A stretch of DNA of 64,000 nucleotides. It comes from Bacteroidales bacterium UBA3630 (GTDB lineage: Bacteria; Bacteroidota; Bacteroidia; Bacteroidales; P3). The stretch spans positions 2,935-66,934 of the forward strand of contig DFLB01000047.1 in the NCBI GenBank assembly GCA_002373995.1, read 5' to 3'. This document shows positions 40,810 to 49,074 of this stretch, piece after piece. Both the position numbers and the translations under genes were made by a program. How positions within the stretch are numbered: the first letter of the stretch is position 1; each line of letters begins with the position of its first letter. Below the pieces are notes generated by a model. That model ran no database searches, was not told the DNA's origin, and worked only from the letters and a program-made list of their open reading frames with translations.

Positions 40810-40875
40810 AAGCATTACCTAAGCATATCCTAAGCATATCCTAAGCATCACCAAGGCATATCCTAACCATTCCAT
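40810..40875. repeat. 11-bp tandem array, CCTAAGCATAA orientation (copy 4)
   Basis: Six 11-bp units (AAGCATTACCT, AAGCATATCCT twice, then drifting copies) in the orientation opposite to the arrays at 10062, 15323 and 29100. It lies about 40 bp after the rimO stop. Confidence 0.9.
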
Positions 40876-40971
40876 TGGCGAGTTCCTCTGCAATGCAATG
40901 AAAATGAACACCCAAGGGCCTTCCAGACGATTTTTTTCCATTTAGTCAACGCCCAATTCGTTTTTTTTTCC

Positions 40972-40979
40972 TACCTTTG
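40972..40979 (+). promoter_or_regulatory. Predicted -7 box of the btu operon
   Basis: TACCTTTG matches the -7 consensus and is followed by GCCGCC. Transcription would start near 40986, exactly at the riboswitch 5' end. A clear -33 element was not seen. Confidence 0.65.
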
Positions 40980-40984
40980 CCGCC

Positions 40985-41147
40985 GGTTTCGGTCGCCTCT
41001 CTGAGGCGCCAAGAGGGAATCAGGTGCAAGTCCTGAGCAGTCCCGCTGCTGTGAGTTTCAACCACTTAGACCCTCCTCATGCCACTGTCTGCCGCCATAG
41101 GCAGGTGGGAAGGCCGAGGGTCGGAAACAAGCCAGAAGACCTGCCGC
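40985..41147 (+). ncRNA. Cobalamin (B12) riboswitch
   Basis: The conserved core is present in order: GGAATCAGGTGCAAGTCCTG (B12-box-like strand), CAGTCCCGCTGCTGTGA, and the distal GCCAGAAGACCTGCC at 41131-41145. Variable stems lie between. It should fold in the btuB leader and repress the operon when adenosyl- or methylcobalamin is abundant, probably by blocking translation initiation, as no clear terminator follows. Confidence 0.95.
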
Positions 41148-41191
41148 AACCTTAGTCAACACTCCAAGCCCTCGAGGAAAGGACAGGATCT

Positions 41192-43216
41192 ATGAGCAAA
41201 GGATTATATCGTATTGTATCGTTTATCGTTCACGCCGGCCCACACACCGGAGTGCCATTGCTCGCCGCCATACTCTCGGGGGCTTTTTCCCTCTCCCTGC
41301 ACGCGCAAGACACCGTCCAGACCCTCGACGCCATCGATGTCAGCGCACAGCGCACCCCAGCCGTCATGCAAACCTCCACACCAACCCAAGTCCTCGACGC
41401 CGCACGCATCGACCAGCAAGGCATCCTCCAACTGAGCGACGCCGTGCGACAAATGGCCGGCGTAACACTGAAAGACTACGGCGGCGTGGGCGGCATGAAA
41501 ACAGTCTCCGCGCGCGGCCTCGGCAGCCAATTCTCCACCGTCACCATCGACGGCATCGCCATCAGCGACGCACAAAACGGTCAGGTCGACCTCGGTCGCT
41601 ACCTGCTGGGACCTGCCGCCTACGTCAGCTTCAGCCAAGGACAGCAGCAAGACGCGCTCCTCTCGGCACGCGCCTGCGCCGCAGGCAACGTGCTCAACCT
41701 CGAAACCGCAGAACCACGCTTCTTCCCCGACGAACACACAAACCTCAAACTCGGCATGGAGCTGGGCTCCTTCTCTCTCATGAACCCCTCCGCACTCTGG
41801 GAACAGCGCTGGAACCGCCGACTCAAAAGCAGCCTCTGGCTGAGCTGGCTGCAGAGCAAAGGCGACTACCCCTTCACGCTCTACTACACCGACAGCCGCC
41901 AGGACAGCAGCAGCCGCGAACAACGACTCCACTCGGCCATGCACATGCTCACCGCCGACGCCAACCTCTTCTTCCGCATCAGCCGCGGCAACACCCTCAG
42001 CGCCAAACTGCACTACATGGGGGGCCGGCACCAGCTGCCTGGACCCGTGCAGTTCTACACCCAGCGCGTCTCGGCCCAGAGCACCCTGGAGGAAATAGCC
42101 TTCCTCCAAGCCAAATGGCACATCGACCGGCAGCGATGGCAAGCCCAAGTGCTCGCCAAAGCACAGCAAACCTACGACCGCTACGAAGACAGCGCCGCCA
42201 ACACCCTCACACACTACCTCATGAACGACTACCGCCAGCGCGAAGCCTACCTCAGCGCCACAGCCGTCTGGCACACAACCCGTTGGCTCGACCTCCGCGC
42301 CGCCGCCGACGCCAGCCTCGCCTCCCTCCTCACCAACCTCGCCCTGCGAAACGACGTGCACCGCCAAAACCTCATGGCCGTAGCAGCCATCCGTCTGCAC
42401 ACCGCCGACAGCCTCCTCAACCGCCTGGAACTGAACGCTCACCTCCTCGCCACCTCCATCCGCGACCGCGTCGCCGACCTCGACACACTCCCCTCCTACC
42501 GGCGACTCTCTCCTTTCCTCGGCATCAACCTCACACTCTTTGGCCACACCACACTGCGCTACTTCTACAAAGAAACCTTCCGCGCACCCAACTTCAGCGA
42601 ACTCTACTTCTTCGCCATGCCGCGCAACCTGCACCCCGAACGCGCTCGCCAGCACAACATCGGCATCGCCCACACCAACCGCTGGTTCGCCCTCACCGTA
42701 GACGGCTACATGAACCGCGTCAGCGACAAAATACTCGCCATCCCCACACAAAACATGTTCCTCTGGAGCATGCAAAACATCGGCCAGGTGGAAATTCTCG
42801 GCCTCGACGCCACTGCCAACGCGCAACTCTCCTCCCTCAACATCCAACTCTCCTACACCTTCCAGCGTGCTCTCGACCGCACCGACGAACACAGCCGCAC
42901 CTTCGGCCACCAGATTGCCTACACTCCGCGACACAGCGGCGGCGCCGCCCTCCGCTGGGAAAACACCTTCGTCAACCTCGGCGCCACAGCAATGGTGGTC
43001 GGCCAACGATACTACCGCATGCAAAACTCCGCCGAAACACTCCTGCCTCCCTACTGCGACCTCGGCCTCCAAGCCGACCGCGACTTCCAACTCCGTTGGG
43101 GCACACTGCGCGTGCAAGTGCAGGTCCTCAACCTCCTCGACGAACAATACGAGGTCGTTCGCTCCTACCCCATGATGGGGCGCAACTACCGCCTGAAGCT
43201 GATTTATATCTTCTAA
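41192..43216 (+). CDS. btuB: TonB-dependent cobalamin receptor (BtuB-like)
   Basis: The 674-residue protein has a signal region ending SLHAQ and a TonB-dependent receptor plug (LDAIDVSAQRTPAVMQTS, VRQMAGVTLKDYGGVGGMKTVS cut short here, TVTIDGIAISDAQNGQVDL), then a 22-strand-type barrel ending in an aromatic residue (LKLIYIF). It lacks the N-terminal carboxypeptidase-like domain of SusC receptors. Its position behind a cobalamin riboswitch and before a BtuG-like gene supports uptake of B12 or related corrinoids across the outer membrane. Other cofactor substrates are less likely. Confidence 0.9.
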   Translation: MSKGLYRIVSFIVHAGPHTGVPLLAAILSGAFSLSLHAQDTVQTLDAIDVSAQRTPAVMQTSTPTQVLDAARIDQQGILQLSDAVRQMAGVTLKDYGGVGGMKTVSARGLGSQFSTVTIDGIAISDAQNGQVDLGRYLLGPAAYVSFSQGQQQDALLSARACAAGNVLNLETAEPRFFPDEHTNLKLGMELGSFSLMNPSALWEQRWNRRLKSSLWLSWLQSKGDYPFTLYYTDSRQDSSSREQRLHSAMHMLTADANLFFRISRGNTLSAKLHYMGGRHQLPGPVQFYTQRVSAQSTLEEIAFLQAKWHIDRQRWQAQVLAKAQQTYDRYEDSAANTLTHYLMNDYRQREAYLSATAVWHTTRWLDLRAAADASLASLLTNLALRNDVHRQNLMAVAAIRLHTADSLLNRLELNAHLLATSIRDRVADLDTLPSYRRLSPFLGINLTLFGHTTLRYFYKETFRAPNFSELYFFAMPRNLHPERARQHNIGIAHTNRWFALTVDGYMNRVSDKILAIPTQNMFLWSMQNIGQVEILGLDATANAQLSSLNIQLSYTFQRALDRTDEHSRTFGHQIAYTPRHSGGAALRWENTFVNLGATAMVVGQRYYRMQNSAETLLPPYCDLGLQADRDFQLRWGTLRVQVQVLNLLDEQYEVVRSYPMMGRNYRLKLIYIF

Positions 43217-43237
43217 CGCAAAAGAAAAGAAAATAGT

Positions 43238-44338
43238 ATGCAACACATCAACAAAATTTTTGCCATCGCGCTGCTGGCCTTCTGCCTCGCAGCCTGCCAC
43301 AAAGATTCCCTCGCCCCCGACGGCTCCTCTCAGACCGGCGGCTCCGAACCCGCCATAGCCGACACCCTCCGGGGCGTAGCCCTCATCCTCAACGAAGGCA
43401 GCTGGGGCAACAACAACGCCTCGCTATCGCTGCTCCTCAACGACACCACCGGCGAGGTCATCAACAACTGGTTCGCTCAGAAAAACGGCCGCGGCCTGGG
43501 CGACGTAGCCCAGGACATGGTGGCCTACGGCTCAAAAATCTACATCACAGTATGGAACTCTAACAGCCTCGAAGTCATCGACCGCAACACCAGCCGCTCC
43601 CGCCGTATCGACCTCGGCGACCTGAGCCCGCGCTACATCGCCACCCACGGCGGCAAGCTCTACATCAGCTGCTACAACCCTAACTGCGTCATCCGCATCG
43701 ACACCGCCTCCCTGAAACTCGAAGCCTCCTGCGCCGTGGGCGACTACAACCCCGAAGGTGTCGCCGTAGCCGGCGGCAAACTCTTTGTAGCCAGCAACAA
43801 AGCCGGCCTGCCCGACGGCAGCTACGCCTACGACAACAAGGTGTATGCCATCGACCTCGCCTCTTTCGCCAACCCAACGCCCGTCACCGTCGGCACAAAC
43901 CCAAACAAGGTGCTGGTCTTCAACGATCAGTATGTTGTGGTTAACTGCTTCGGCGATTACAACGCCAGCACCTACAGCTACTCCAACCCCAAAGTGGCTG
44001 CCATCAACGTCTCCTCTCTCGAAGCAACTCTCTACGACGAGAACCTGGAGGACATGGCTGTGTACAACAACCGCGTAATCGGCTTCAGCACAAGCAACGG
44101 CGAAACCATGTATCGCACACTCTCCGGCTCGCCCTCCGCCTTCACTGTCTCAACCAGCTACATGGACAACGGCGTGGAGCCTTACAAGATCAACATCAAC
44201 CCCGCCAATGGCGACGAGTACCTGACCACCACGGGCGGCTACATCGCCAACGGCGATGTCCGCTTCACCGCAGCCGACCGCTCGCGCTCTTGGAGCACAC
44301 AGGCAGGCATGCTGCCATCAAAGGTCATATTCTTGTAA
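43238..44338 (+). CDS. btuG: BtuG-like surface lipoprotein, beta-propeller
   Basis: The 366-residue protein has a lipoprotein signal (LAAC, Cys about residue 20) and repeated YncE-like blades: GSKIYITVWNSNSLEVID, GGKLYISCYNPNCVIRID and GGKLFVASNKAGLPDG. BtuG of Bacteroides is a seven-bladed, surface-exposed propeller that binds cobalamin very tightly and passes it to BtuB. The gene lies 21 bp after the receptor under the same riboswitch. A bidirectional terminator follows. The symbol is by context and fold. Confidence 0.82.
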   Translation: MQHINKIFAIALLAFCLAACHKDSLAPDGSSQTGGSEPAIADTLRGVALILNEGSWGNNNASLSLLLNDTTGEVINNWFAQKNGRGLGDVAQDMVAYGSKIYITVWNSNSLEVIDRNTSRSRRIDLGDLSPRYIATHGGKLYISCYNPNCVIRIDTASLKLEASCAVGDYNPEGVAVAGGKLFVASNKAGLPDGSYAYDNKVYAIDLASFANPTPVTVGTNPNKVLVFNDQYVVVNCFGDYNASTYSYSNPKVAAINVSSLEATLYDENLEDMAVYNNRVIGFSTSNGETMYRTLSGSPSAFTVSTSYMDNGVEPYKININPANGDEYLTTTGGYIANGDVRFTAADRSRSWSTQAGMLPSKVIFL

Positions 44339-44345
44339 AACAAAA

Positions 44346-44379
44346 AGAAAGCGGAACCCTCAAGTTCCGCTTTTCTTTT
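44346..44379. terminator. Bidirectional terminator between btuG and the DUF4476 gene
   Basis: AAAGCGGAAC and GTTCCGCTTT form a stem with an A-rich left flank and T-rich right flank, so it can end transcripts from both strands. It lies 7 bp after the btuG stop and 2 bp before the convergent gene's stop. Confidence 0.85.
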
Positions 44380-44381
44380 GG

Positions 44382-45158
44382 CTATCGCTGCGTGGCGATA
44401 TAGTCAAGCACCTTCTTCTTGTCGCTGCTGAAACTCAGCACATCGATGGTCTTGTAGTAGTTGACCGGATCCACACAGTAGTGATAGGCGTACTTGAGAA
44501 ACTCAACCTGCGAGTTGCTGAAGTCAATGGTCTGCGCCAGACGACCTATCTGCACGGCAGTGAGGTTCGACGAGGCCACGATGACCTTGCCCAGCGCCAA
44601 CCGGTCGCTGTCAAACGACTGTGCACGCATACGTCCTATCATGGCTTCCACCTCGTCGTCCGTAGCCACTCGCACCTCTGGCTCTACCGGCGCCACAGGC
44701 TGTTCGGGCACCACAACGACCACCGCCGGCTTGTCGCCAGATGGACGATGCTTCGGCTGACGATCCTCGGCATAGCTCTCGGCACGATTGTGCGAGGGGG
44801 TATAGAGCAGCAGTTGCTCTAAGCGCTGGTCATAGTTGACGTTGACCTGCACGTTGGGCTCACCCGGGCGCAACTGCATGACGGCGGCTTTCTCGGCCGG
44901 TCGCTTCAGCACCACCACCACTTCATGGGTCTGGTCGCTCACGTCGTTCACCATCACTCGGCTCTGCGGCATCCGGTTCATCAGGTTGCCATCCATGAAG
45001 ACCGAAAAAGCCTCGCCGCGCTGACTCTCAAAACTGACCGTGTAGCGCGTCGGCGGCGGCACGCTGCCTGGCTGGGGCTTGGCAGGGCGGTGCCCAGGCT
45101 GGGCCATAACTGCCGAGCATACAATGCCCAGCACCAACAAAATCAGTGTCTTTTTCAT
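44382..45158 (-). CDS. Secreted DUF4476 domain protein
   Basis: The 258-residue protein has a signal peptide (to about AVMAQ), a proline-rich segment, a beta-domain (RYTVSFESQRGEAFSVFMDG) and a C-terminal helical DUF4476 domain of about 90 residues (IGRMRAQSFDSDRLALGK, then VLSFSSDKKKVLDYI). It is envelope-located with unknown function. It is the last gene of a minus-strand run, 2 bp after the PHP gene, and shares a bidirectional terminator with the btu operon. Confidence 0.82.
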   Translation of the reverse strand: MKKTLILLVLGIVCSAVMAQPGHRPAKPQPGSVPPPTRYTVSFESQRGEAFSVFMDGNLMNRMPQSRVMVNDVSDQTHEVVVVLKRPAEKAAVMQLRPGEPNVQVNVNYDQRLEQLLLYTPSHNRAESYAEDRQPKHRPSGDKPAVVVVVPEQPVAPVEPEVRVATDDEVEAMIGRMRAQSFDSDRLALGKVIVASSNLTAVQIGRLAQTIDFSNSQVEFLKYAYHYCVDPVNYYKTIDVLSFSSDKKKVLDYIATQR

Positions 45159-45160
45159 AG

Positions 45161-45937
45161 TTACAGTATTTTTCTCAGCTTGTGTTCGCGGAAATACATG
45201 GTGTCAATGCTGCGCCCGTCCTCGCCGTGCAGTGCTTTGGCAAACTCGTCGAACGTACGATGCTCCATATAGACAACGTTGTACACATCGCCCACATTGT
45301 CAATAAAATGGGCGTCGCTGTCGGTGATGAAGGTAAAACGCTTGAGGTAGGCAAACTTCTTTAGGGTCTCCTCGCGCGTGGTGCGGAAGTTAATCTCCAA
45401 TCCGTCGGCCCTCAAGTCGGGCGGCACAAAGCCCAACTGACTCATCAAGCTGGTGGTGCCTTTGTTGATATGCGCCGGCACAAAGAGACCGCCAATGCAG
45501 TGCACCTCATCATAGATGCCGTCAATATCAACGTCGATGGCATTCAGCAGATGGTACTCCTCCTCACCCACAATCTCATCGTTCTCATCCACAATGAGCT
45601 GGTATCCGAAACGATCCTCGTCATTAGGGATAGGAGGCAGATGCGCATCCAGAAAGTCCTGGAAGGCATCCAGTTGTCCTTCATCCGCAAAATAGCAGAG
45701 ACAGTGTGTTTCTTCCTGCGATGTCACCTCCACTCCGCCCAGCACAAACAAGCCCTTCTCTCGGCCTATTTTCTGCGTCACCTTGACCTGGCGGGTGGTA
45801 TTGTGGTCTGTGATGGCTATCATGTCCAAACCTCGTGCCAACGCACGCTCCACTATCGCTGACGGCGACATTTCCAAGTCGCCGCATGGCGAAAGCACAG
45901 TGTGAATGTGCAAGTCGGCTTTGAACGGGCTCAGCAT
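45161..45937 (-). CDS. PHP-domain metal-dependent phosphoesterase
   Basis: The 258-residue protein has the PHP motifs DLHIHTVLSPCGDLEMSP, AITDHNTT, GVEVTSQEETHCLC and a late FITDSDAHF, which supply the metal ligands. Such stand-alone PHP proteins hydrolyse phosphate esters of nucleotides or small phosphates. In Clostridia and some Bacteroidetes they are encoded next to DRTGG proteins in redox gene clusters. Here the DRTGG gene is 31 bp upstream and electron-transfer flavoprotein genes lie further up. The substrate is unknown. Confidence 0.9.
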   Translation of the reverse strand: MLSPFKADLHIHTVLSPCGDLEMSPSAIVERALARGLDMIAITDHNTTRQVKVTQKIGREKGLFVLGGVEVTSQEETHCLCYFADEGQLDAFQDFLDAHLPPIPNDEDRFGYQLIVDENDEIVGEEEYHLLNAIDVDIDGIYDEVHCIGGLFVPAHINKGTTSLMSQLGFVPPDLRADGLEINFRTTREETLKKFAYLKRFTFITDSDAHFIDNVGDVYNVVYMEHRTFDEFAKALHGEDGRSIDTMYFREHKLRKIL

Positions 45938-45968
45938 GATACTACCTTAACCCAGAAACCTCTATCCT

Positions 45969-46301
45969 TTAACCTATGAGCTGGTATATCTTACCAACCG
46001 TCTCGTAGGTCTGCATCTCGGTGGAAAGAAACGGTATACCTTCCTCGTTGCTCTGCTCAACAGTATCCTCGCTGGCGGTGAGGCCTTTGACCAGTATCAC
46101 ACAGGACAACTCCTTCAGCGAAGCGATTGCCATCACGTTTTTGTGCGTCTGCAGCGTCACCCACACATTGCCCATCTCGGCGTTGCCCATGACGTCGCTC
46201 AGCAGGTCGCTGACGTAGCACCCGTCTATCTCGCGATCCAGGCCATTCTCTCCGCTCAACACCTTGAGGTTGAGTTTATCTACAAGTTCTCTGACTTTCA
46301 T
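45969..46301 (-). CDS. DRTGG-domain protein
   Basis: The 110-residue protein is a single DRTGG domain (VRELVDKLNLKVLSGENGLDREIDGCYVS cut to its start here, then MGNVWVTLQTHKNVMAIASL and ACVILV-like strand with E at TASEDTV). These domains occur in regulatory proteins such as phosphotransacetylase N-termini and may sense a nucleotide. It lies between the acyl-CoA dehydrogenase and PHP genes in one run. In other anaerobes DRTGG/PHP pairs accompany hydrogenase genes; here they accompany an Etf system. Confidence 0.85.
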   Translation of the reverse strand: MKVRELVDKLNLKVLSGENGLDREIDGCYVSDLLSDVMGNAEMGNVWVTLQTHKNVMAIASLKELSCVILVKGLTASEDTVEQSNEEGIPFLSTEMQTYETVGKIYQLIG

Positions 46302-46326
46302 TGCTATACTGATTGTTTATTGTTTT

Positions 46327-48048
46327 TCATTCTGCGCGGAACGACGCCAGGTCTGCCTCGCTGAAGTGCATCGCGTAGTAGGCCTTGGCGCATACATCTT
46401 CTTCCGTCATGCGTACATAGACATTGGCACTGTCGGTGAAGCGCTTTTTCAGCTCGCCTTCGGCACGGCTGGCATCATCAATAATGAGCAGGCTCATAAT
46501 GATTTCCGCCGTCATATCGTAGAGACGGCGCGCCAGGAAGTCGTGCACCTCCTGTGAGCCTTGTTCCTTGACGTATGCGACAGCTTTCTCATAGAGGTCT
46601 ACCAGCGGAGCAACGCGGGCCTTCAAGGGACGCAGCTCCTCTGCCACCTCGCCCTGCATCATATCCTTGATAACCTGCAGGTAGGTGCCGTTGGTGACAT
46701 AGCGTATGGCTGCCACCACCTGCAACTGTGTGGTACCCTCGTAGATGCTGAAGATACGCGCATCGCGATAGAGGCGCTGACTCTTGTATTCCATGATGAA
46801 GCCGCTGCCGCCATGTATCGAGATGGCGTCGTAGGCGTTCTGCGAGGCATATTCGCTGTTCATACCTTTGGCCAACGGCGTGAAGGCATCGGCAAGCTTC
46901 GAGTACTGCTTCATCTCGGCGCGCTCGTCGGCTTCCAGCTTGCGGAAGCGAGCTATATCCTCCAGGCTCTTGTAGATGTCCACATAGCGCGAGGTGCAGT
47001 ACAGCAGCGACCGTCCGGCATCGAGCTTGGCTTTCATGCGGCTCAGCATATCATAGACGGCGGGGAAGTTGATAATCTTCTCACCAAACTGAGCACGCTC
47101 GCGGGCATAAGCAAGGCCTTCGTTATAGGCTTCCTGCTCCACGCCGACGCTCTGCGCCGCAATACCCAGGCGGGCGCCGTTCATCAGGGCCATCACGTAC
47201 TTGATCAAGCCCAGCTTGCGGTCTCCGCAGAGCTCGGCTTTAGCGTTCTTGTAAGTCAACTCGCAGGTGGGACTGCCGTGAATGCCCAGTTTATGCTCTA
47301 TATGGCGCACATCGACACCGCCATTGCGCTTGTCATAGATGAACATCGACAGGCCACGGCCGTCTTTCGTACCCTCTTCGCTGCGAGCCAGCACCAGGTG
47401 GATGTCCGAGTCGCCGTTGGTGATGAACCGCTTCACACCGTTCAGTCGCCAGCACTGCTCCTTCTCGTCGTATGTGGCCTTGAGCATCACGCGCTGCAAG
47501 TCACTGCCGGCGTCGGGCTCGGTCAGATCCATGCTCATCGTCTCTCCCTTGCAGATGCGCGGGATATACTTCTCGCGTTGCTCGTCGCTGCCAAACTCAT
47601 AGAGGGTATCGATGCAACTCTGCAGGCTCCAGATATTCTGGAAGCCGGCATCGGCGGCGCTGATCACCTCGCTCATCATGCTGAACACCGTGCTCGGCAG
47701 GTTCAATCCGCCGTAGCGTCGCGGCATCGACACACCGTAGAGGCCCGCCTTCCGCGTGACATCCAGGTTCTCGAACGTCTTGCTCGCATACACCATGCGT
47801 CCGTTCTCTAAGTGCGGCCCCTCAAGGTCCACACTCTCCGAGTTGGGTTCGATTGTGTTAGCCGCCACTTCGCCCGTGATGTCCAGTATGCGACGATAGT
47901 TCTCGACAGCATCTTCATGGTCTACTGGGGCGTAGTCATACTCCTTGGCATCCTTGAAGCCGTCTTCTTTCAGCTCCACGAGCCGCTTCATCAATGGATG
48001 GGAAAGATGGAAATCAATCTCCGGATGGTCTGTATAGTAGTTTGCCAT
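46327..48048 (-). CDS. Acyl-CoA dehydrogenase family protein
   Basis: This 573-residue flavoenzyme has the acyl-CoA dehydrogenase fold: MSMDLTEPDAGSDLQRVMLKA in the flavin/substrate region, RFITNGDSDIH, and a catalytic-base-like IYEGTTQLQ near residue 445. About 100 additional residues follow at the C-terminus. The size class fits ~600-residue dehydrogenases that work with Etf in anaerobes. It starts 2 bp after etfA, so electrons probably pass between this enzyme and the EtfAB pair. The acyl substrate cannot be read from the sequence. Confidence 0.92.
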   Translation of the reverse strand: MANYYTDHPEIDFHLSHPLMKRLVELKEDGFKDAKEYDYAPVDHEDAVENYRRILDITGEVAANTIEPNSESVDLEGPHLENGRMVYASKTFENLDVTRKAGLYGVSMPRRYGGLNLPSTVFSMMSEVISAADAGFQNIWSLQSCIDTLYEFGSDEQREKYIPRICKGETMSMDLTEPDAGSDLQRVMLKATYDEKEQCWRLNGVKRFITNGDSDIHLVLARSEEGTKDGRGLSMFIYDKRNGGVDVRHIEHKLGIHGSPTCELTYKNAKAELCGDRKLGLIKYVMALMNGARLGIAAQSVGVEQEAYNEGLAYARERAQFGEKIINFPAVYDMLSRMKAKLDAGRSLLYCTSRYVDIYKSLEDIARFRKLEADERAEMKQYSKLADAFTPLAKGMNSEYASQNAYDAISIHGGSGFIMEYKSQRLYRDARIFSIYEGTTQLQVVAAIRYVTNGTYLQVIKDMMQGEVAEELRPLKARVAPLVDLYEKAVAYVKEQGSQEVHDFLARRLYDMTAEIIMSLLIIDDASRAEGELKKRFTDSANVYVRMTEEDVCAKAYYAMHFSEADLASFRAE

Positions 48049-48050
48049 AA

Positions 48051-49073
48051 TTATTTGCTATTCTGTTTGTAATACTTAATCAACTTCGGCACAACTTCCT
48101 CCACCGTGCCGGTAATCACATAGTCGGCTATCTTGTTGATCGGCGCCTCGGGGTCGCTGTTGATACTGATGATGATACCGCTGTCCTGCATACCCGCAAT
48201 GTGCTGTATCTGTCCGCTGATGCCGCAGGCGATATACACTTTCGGGTGCACCGTGACTCCCGTCTGACCTATCTGGCGGTCGTTGTCTATCCAGCCGGCA
48301 TCCACTGCAGCGCGGCTGCCACCCACTTCGCCGTGCAGCACCTTGGCCAGTTCGAAGAGCATATCGAAGCCCTCTTTTGAACCCACGCCGTATCCGCCGC
48401 TGACCACAATGGGCGCTCCCTTGAGATTGTGCTTCGCGGCCTCCACATGGTGGTCGAGCACCTTCACCACAAAGGCCTCGGGCGAGACATACTTGCCCAC
48501 CTCCGGATACACCACTTCCTTGCGGCAGGGACCGTCATAGACTGCTTTCTGCATGACACCGCTGCGCACCGTGGCCATCTGTGGCCGGTGATCGGGGTTG
48601 ACAATCGTAGCCACAATGTTGCCACCGAAGGCGGGACGTATCTGGTACAGCAGGTTCTCATAGCGCCGGCCGCTCTTCTTGTCCTCGTAGGGGCCGATCT
48701 CCAACTGCGTGCAGTCTGCCGTCAGACCGCTCGTCAGGCTCGACGACACGCGCGGCCCCAGGTCGCGGCCTATCACCGTTGCCCCCATCAGGCATATCTG
48801 TGGCTGCTCCTCCTTGAAGAGGTTCACCATGATGTCGGTATGAGGCGCCGACGTGTAGGGGAACAGGCCCTCGCCGTCGAAGACAAACAGCTTGTCCACG
48901 CCGTAAGGCAATATCTGTTCCTCCACCTTGCCTTTGATACCCGTACCGATGACCACGGCCTCCAGCTCGGCCTTCAACTCGTTGGCCAGCTTGCGCCCCT
49001 TGGTCAGCAGCTCCTGCGACACCTCACGCACCTCAGTGCCTTCAATCTCAATATATACGAATACGTTGTTCAT
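48051..49073 (-). CDS. etfA: Electron transfer flavoprotein alpha subunit
   Basis: With the ATG at 49073, 1 bp after the etfB stop, the product has 340 residues (MNNVFVYIEIEGTEVREVS). The N-terminal Etf domain and the C-terminal FAD domain are present. The FAD domain has VSGGYGVGSKEGF, GGSRAAVDAGWID, QIGQTGVTVHPKVYIACGISG and ISINSDPEAPI. An upstream ATG at 49082 would overlap etfB. EtfA with EtfB carries electrons between the dehydrogenase and ferredoxin or quinone partners. Confidence 0.96.
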   Translation of the reverse strand: MNNVFVYIEIEGTEVREVSQELLTKGRKLANELKAELEAVVIGTGIKGKVEEQILPYGVDKLFVFDGEGLFPYTSAPHTDIMVNLFKEEQPQICLMGATVIGRDLGPRVSSSLTSGLTADCTQLEIGPYEDKKSGRRYENLLYQIRPAFGGNIVATIVNPDHRPQMATVRSGVMQKAVYDGPCRKEVVYPEVGKYVSPEAFVVKVLDHHVEAAKHNLKGAPIVVSGGYGVGSKEGFDMLFELAKVLHGEVGGSRAAVDAGWIDNDRQIGQTGVTVHPKVYIACGISGQIQHIAGMQDSGIIISINSDPEAPINKIADYVITGTVEEVVPKLIKYYKQNSK

Positions 49074-49074
49074 G

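Larger units (their letters stand above)
40771..41191. other. 421-bp intergenic region before btuB
   Basis: This region holds no supported protein gene. In order it contains a reverse-oriented 11-bp array (40810-40875), the btu promoter -7 box (40972-40979), the cobalamin riboswitch (about 40985-41147) and a purine-rich stretch (GAGGAAAGGAC) just before the btuB start. Confidence 0.75.

Noticed and set aside
41204..43300. 698-codon open frame antisense to btuB
   Set aside because: It is a shadow of a GC-rich gene in the opposite frame; composition is Val/Ala/Gly/Glu-rich without domain motifs, and btuB is well supported.
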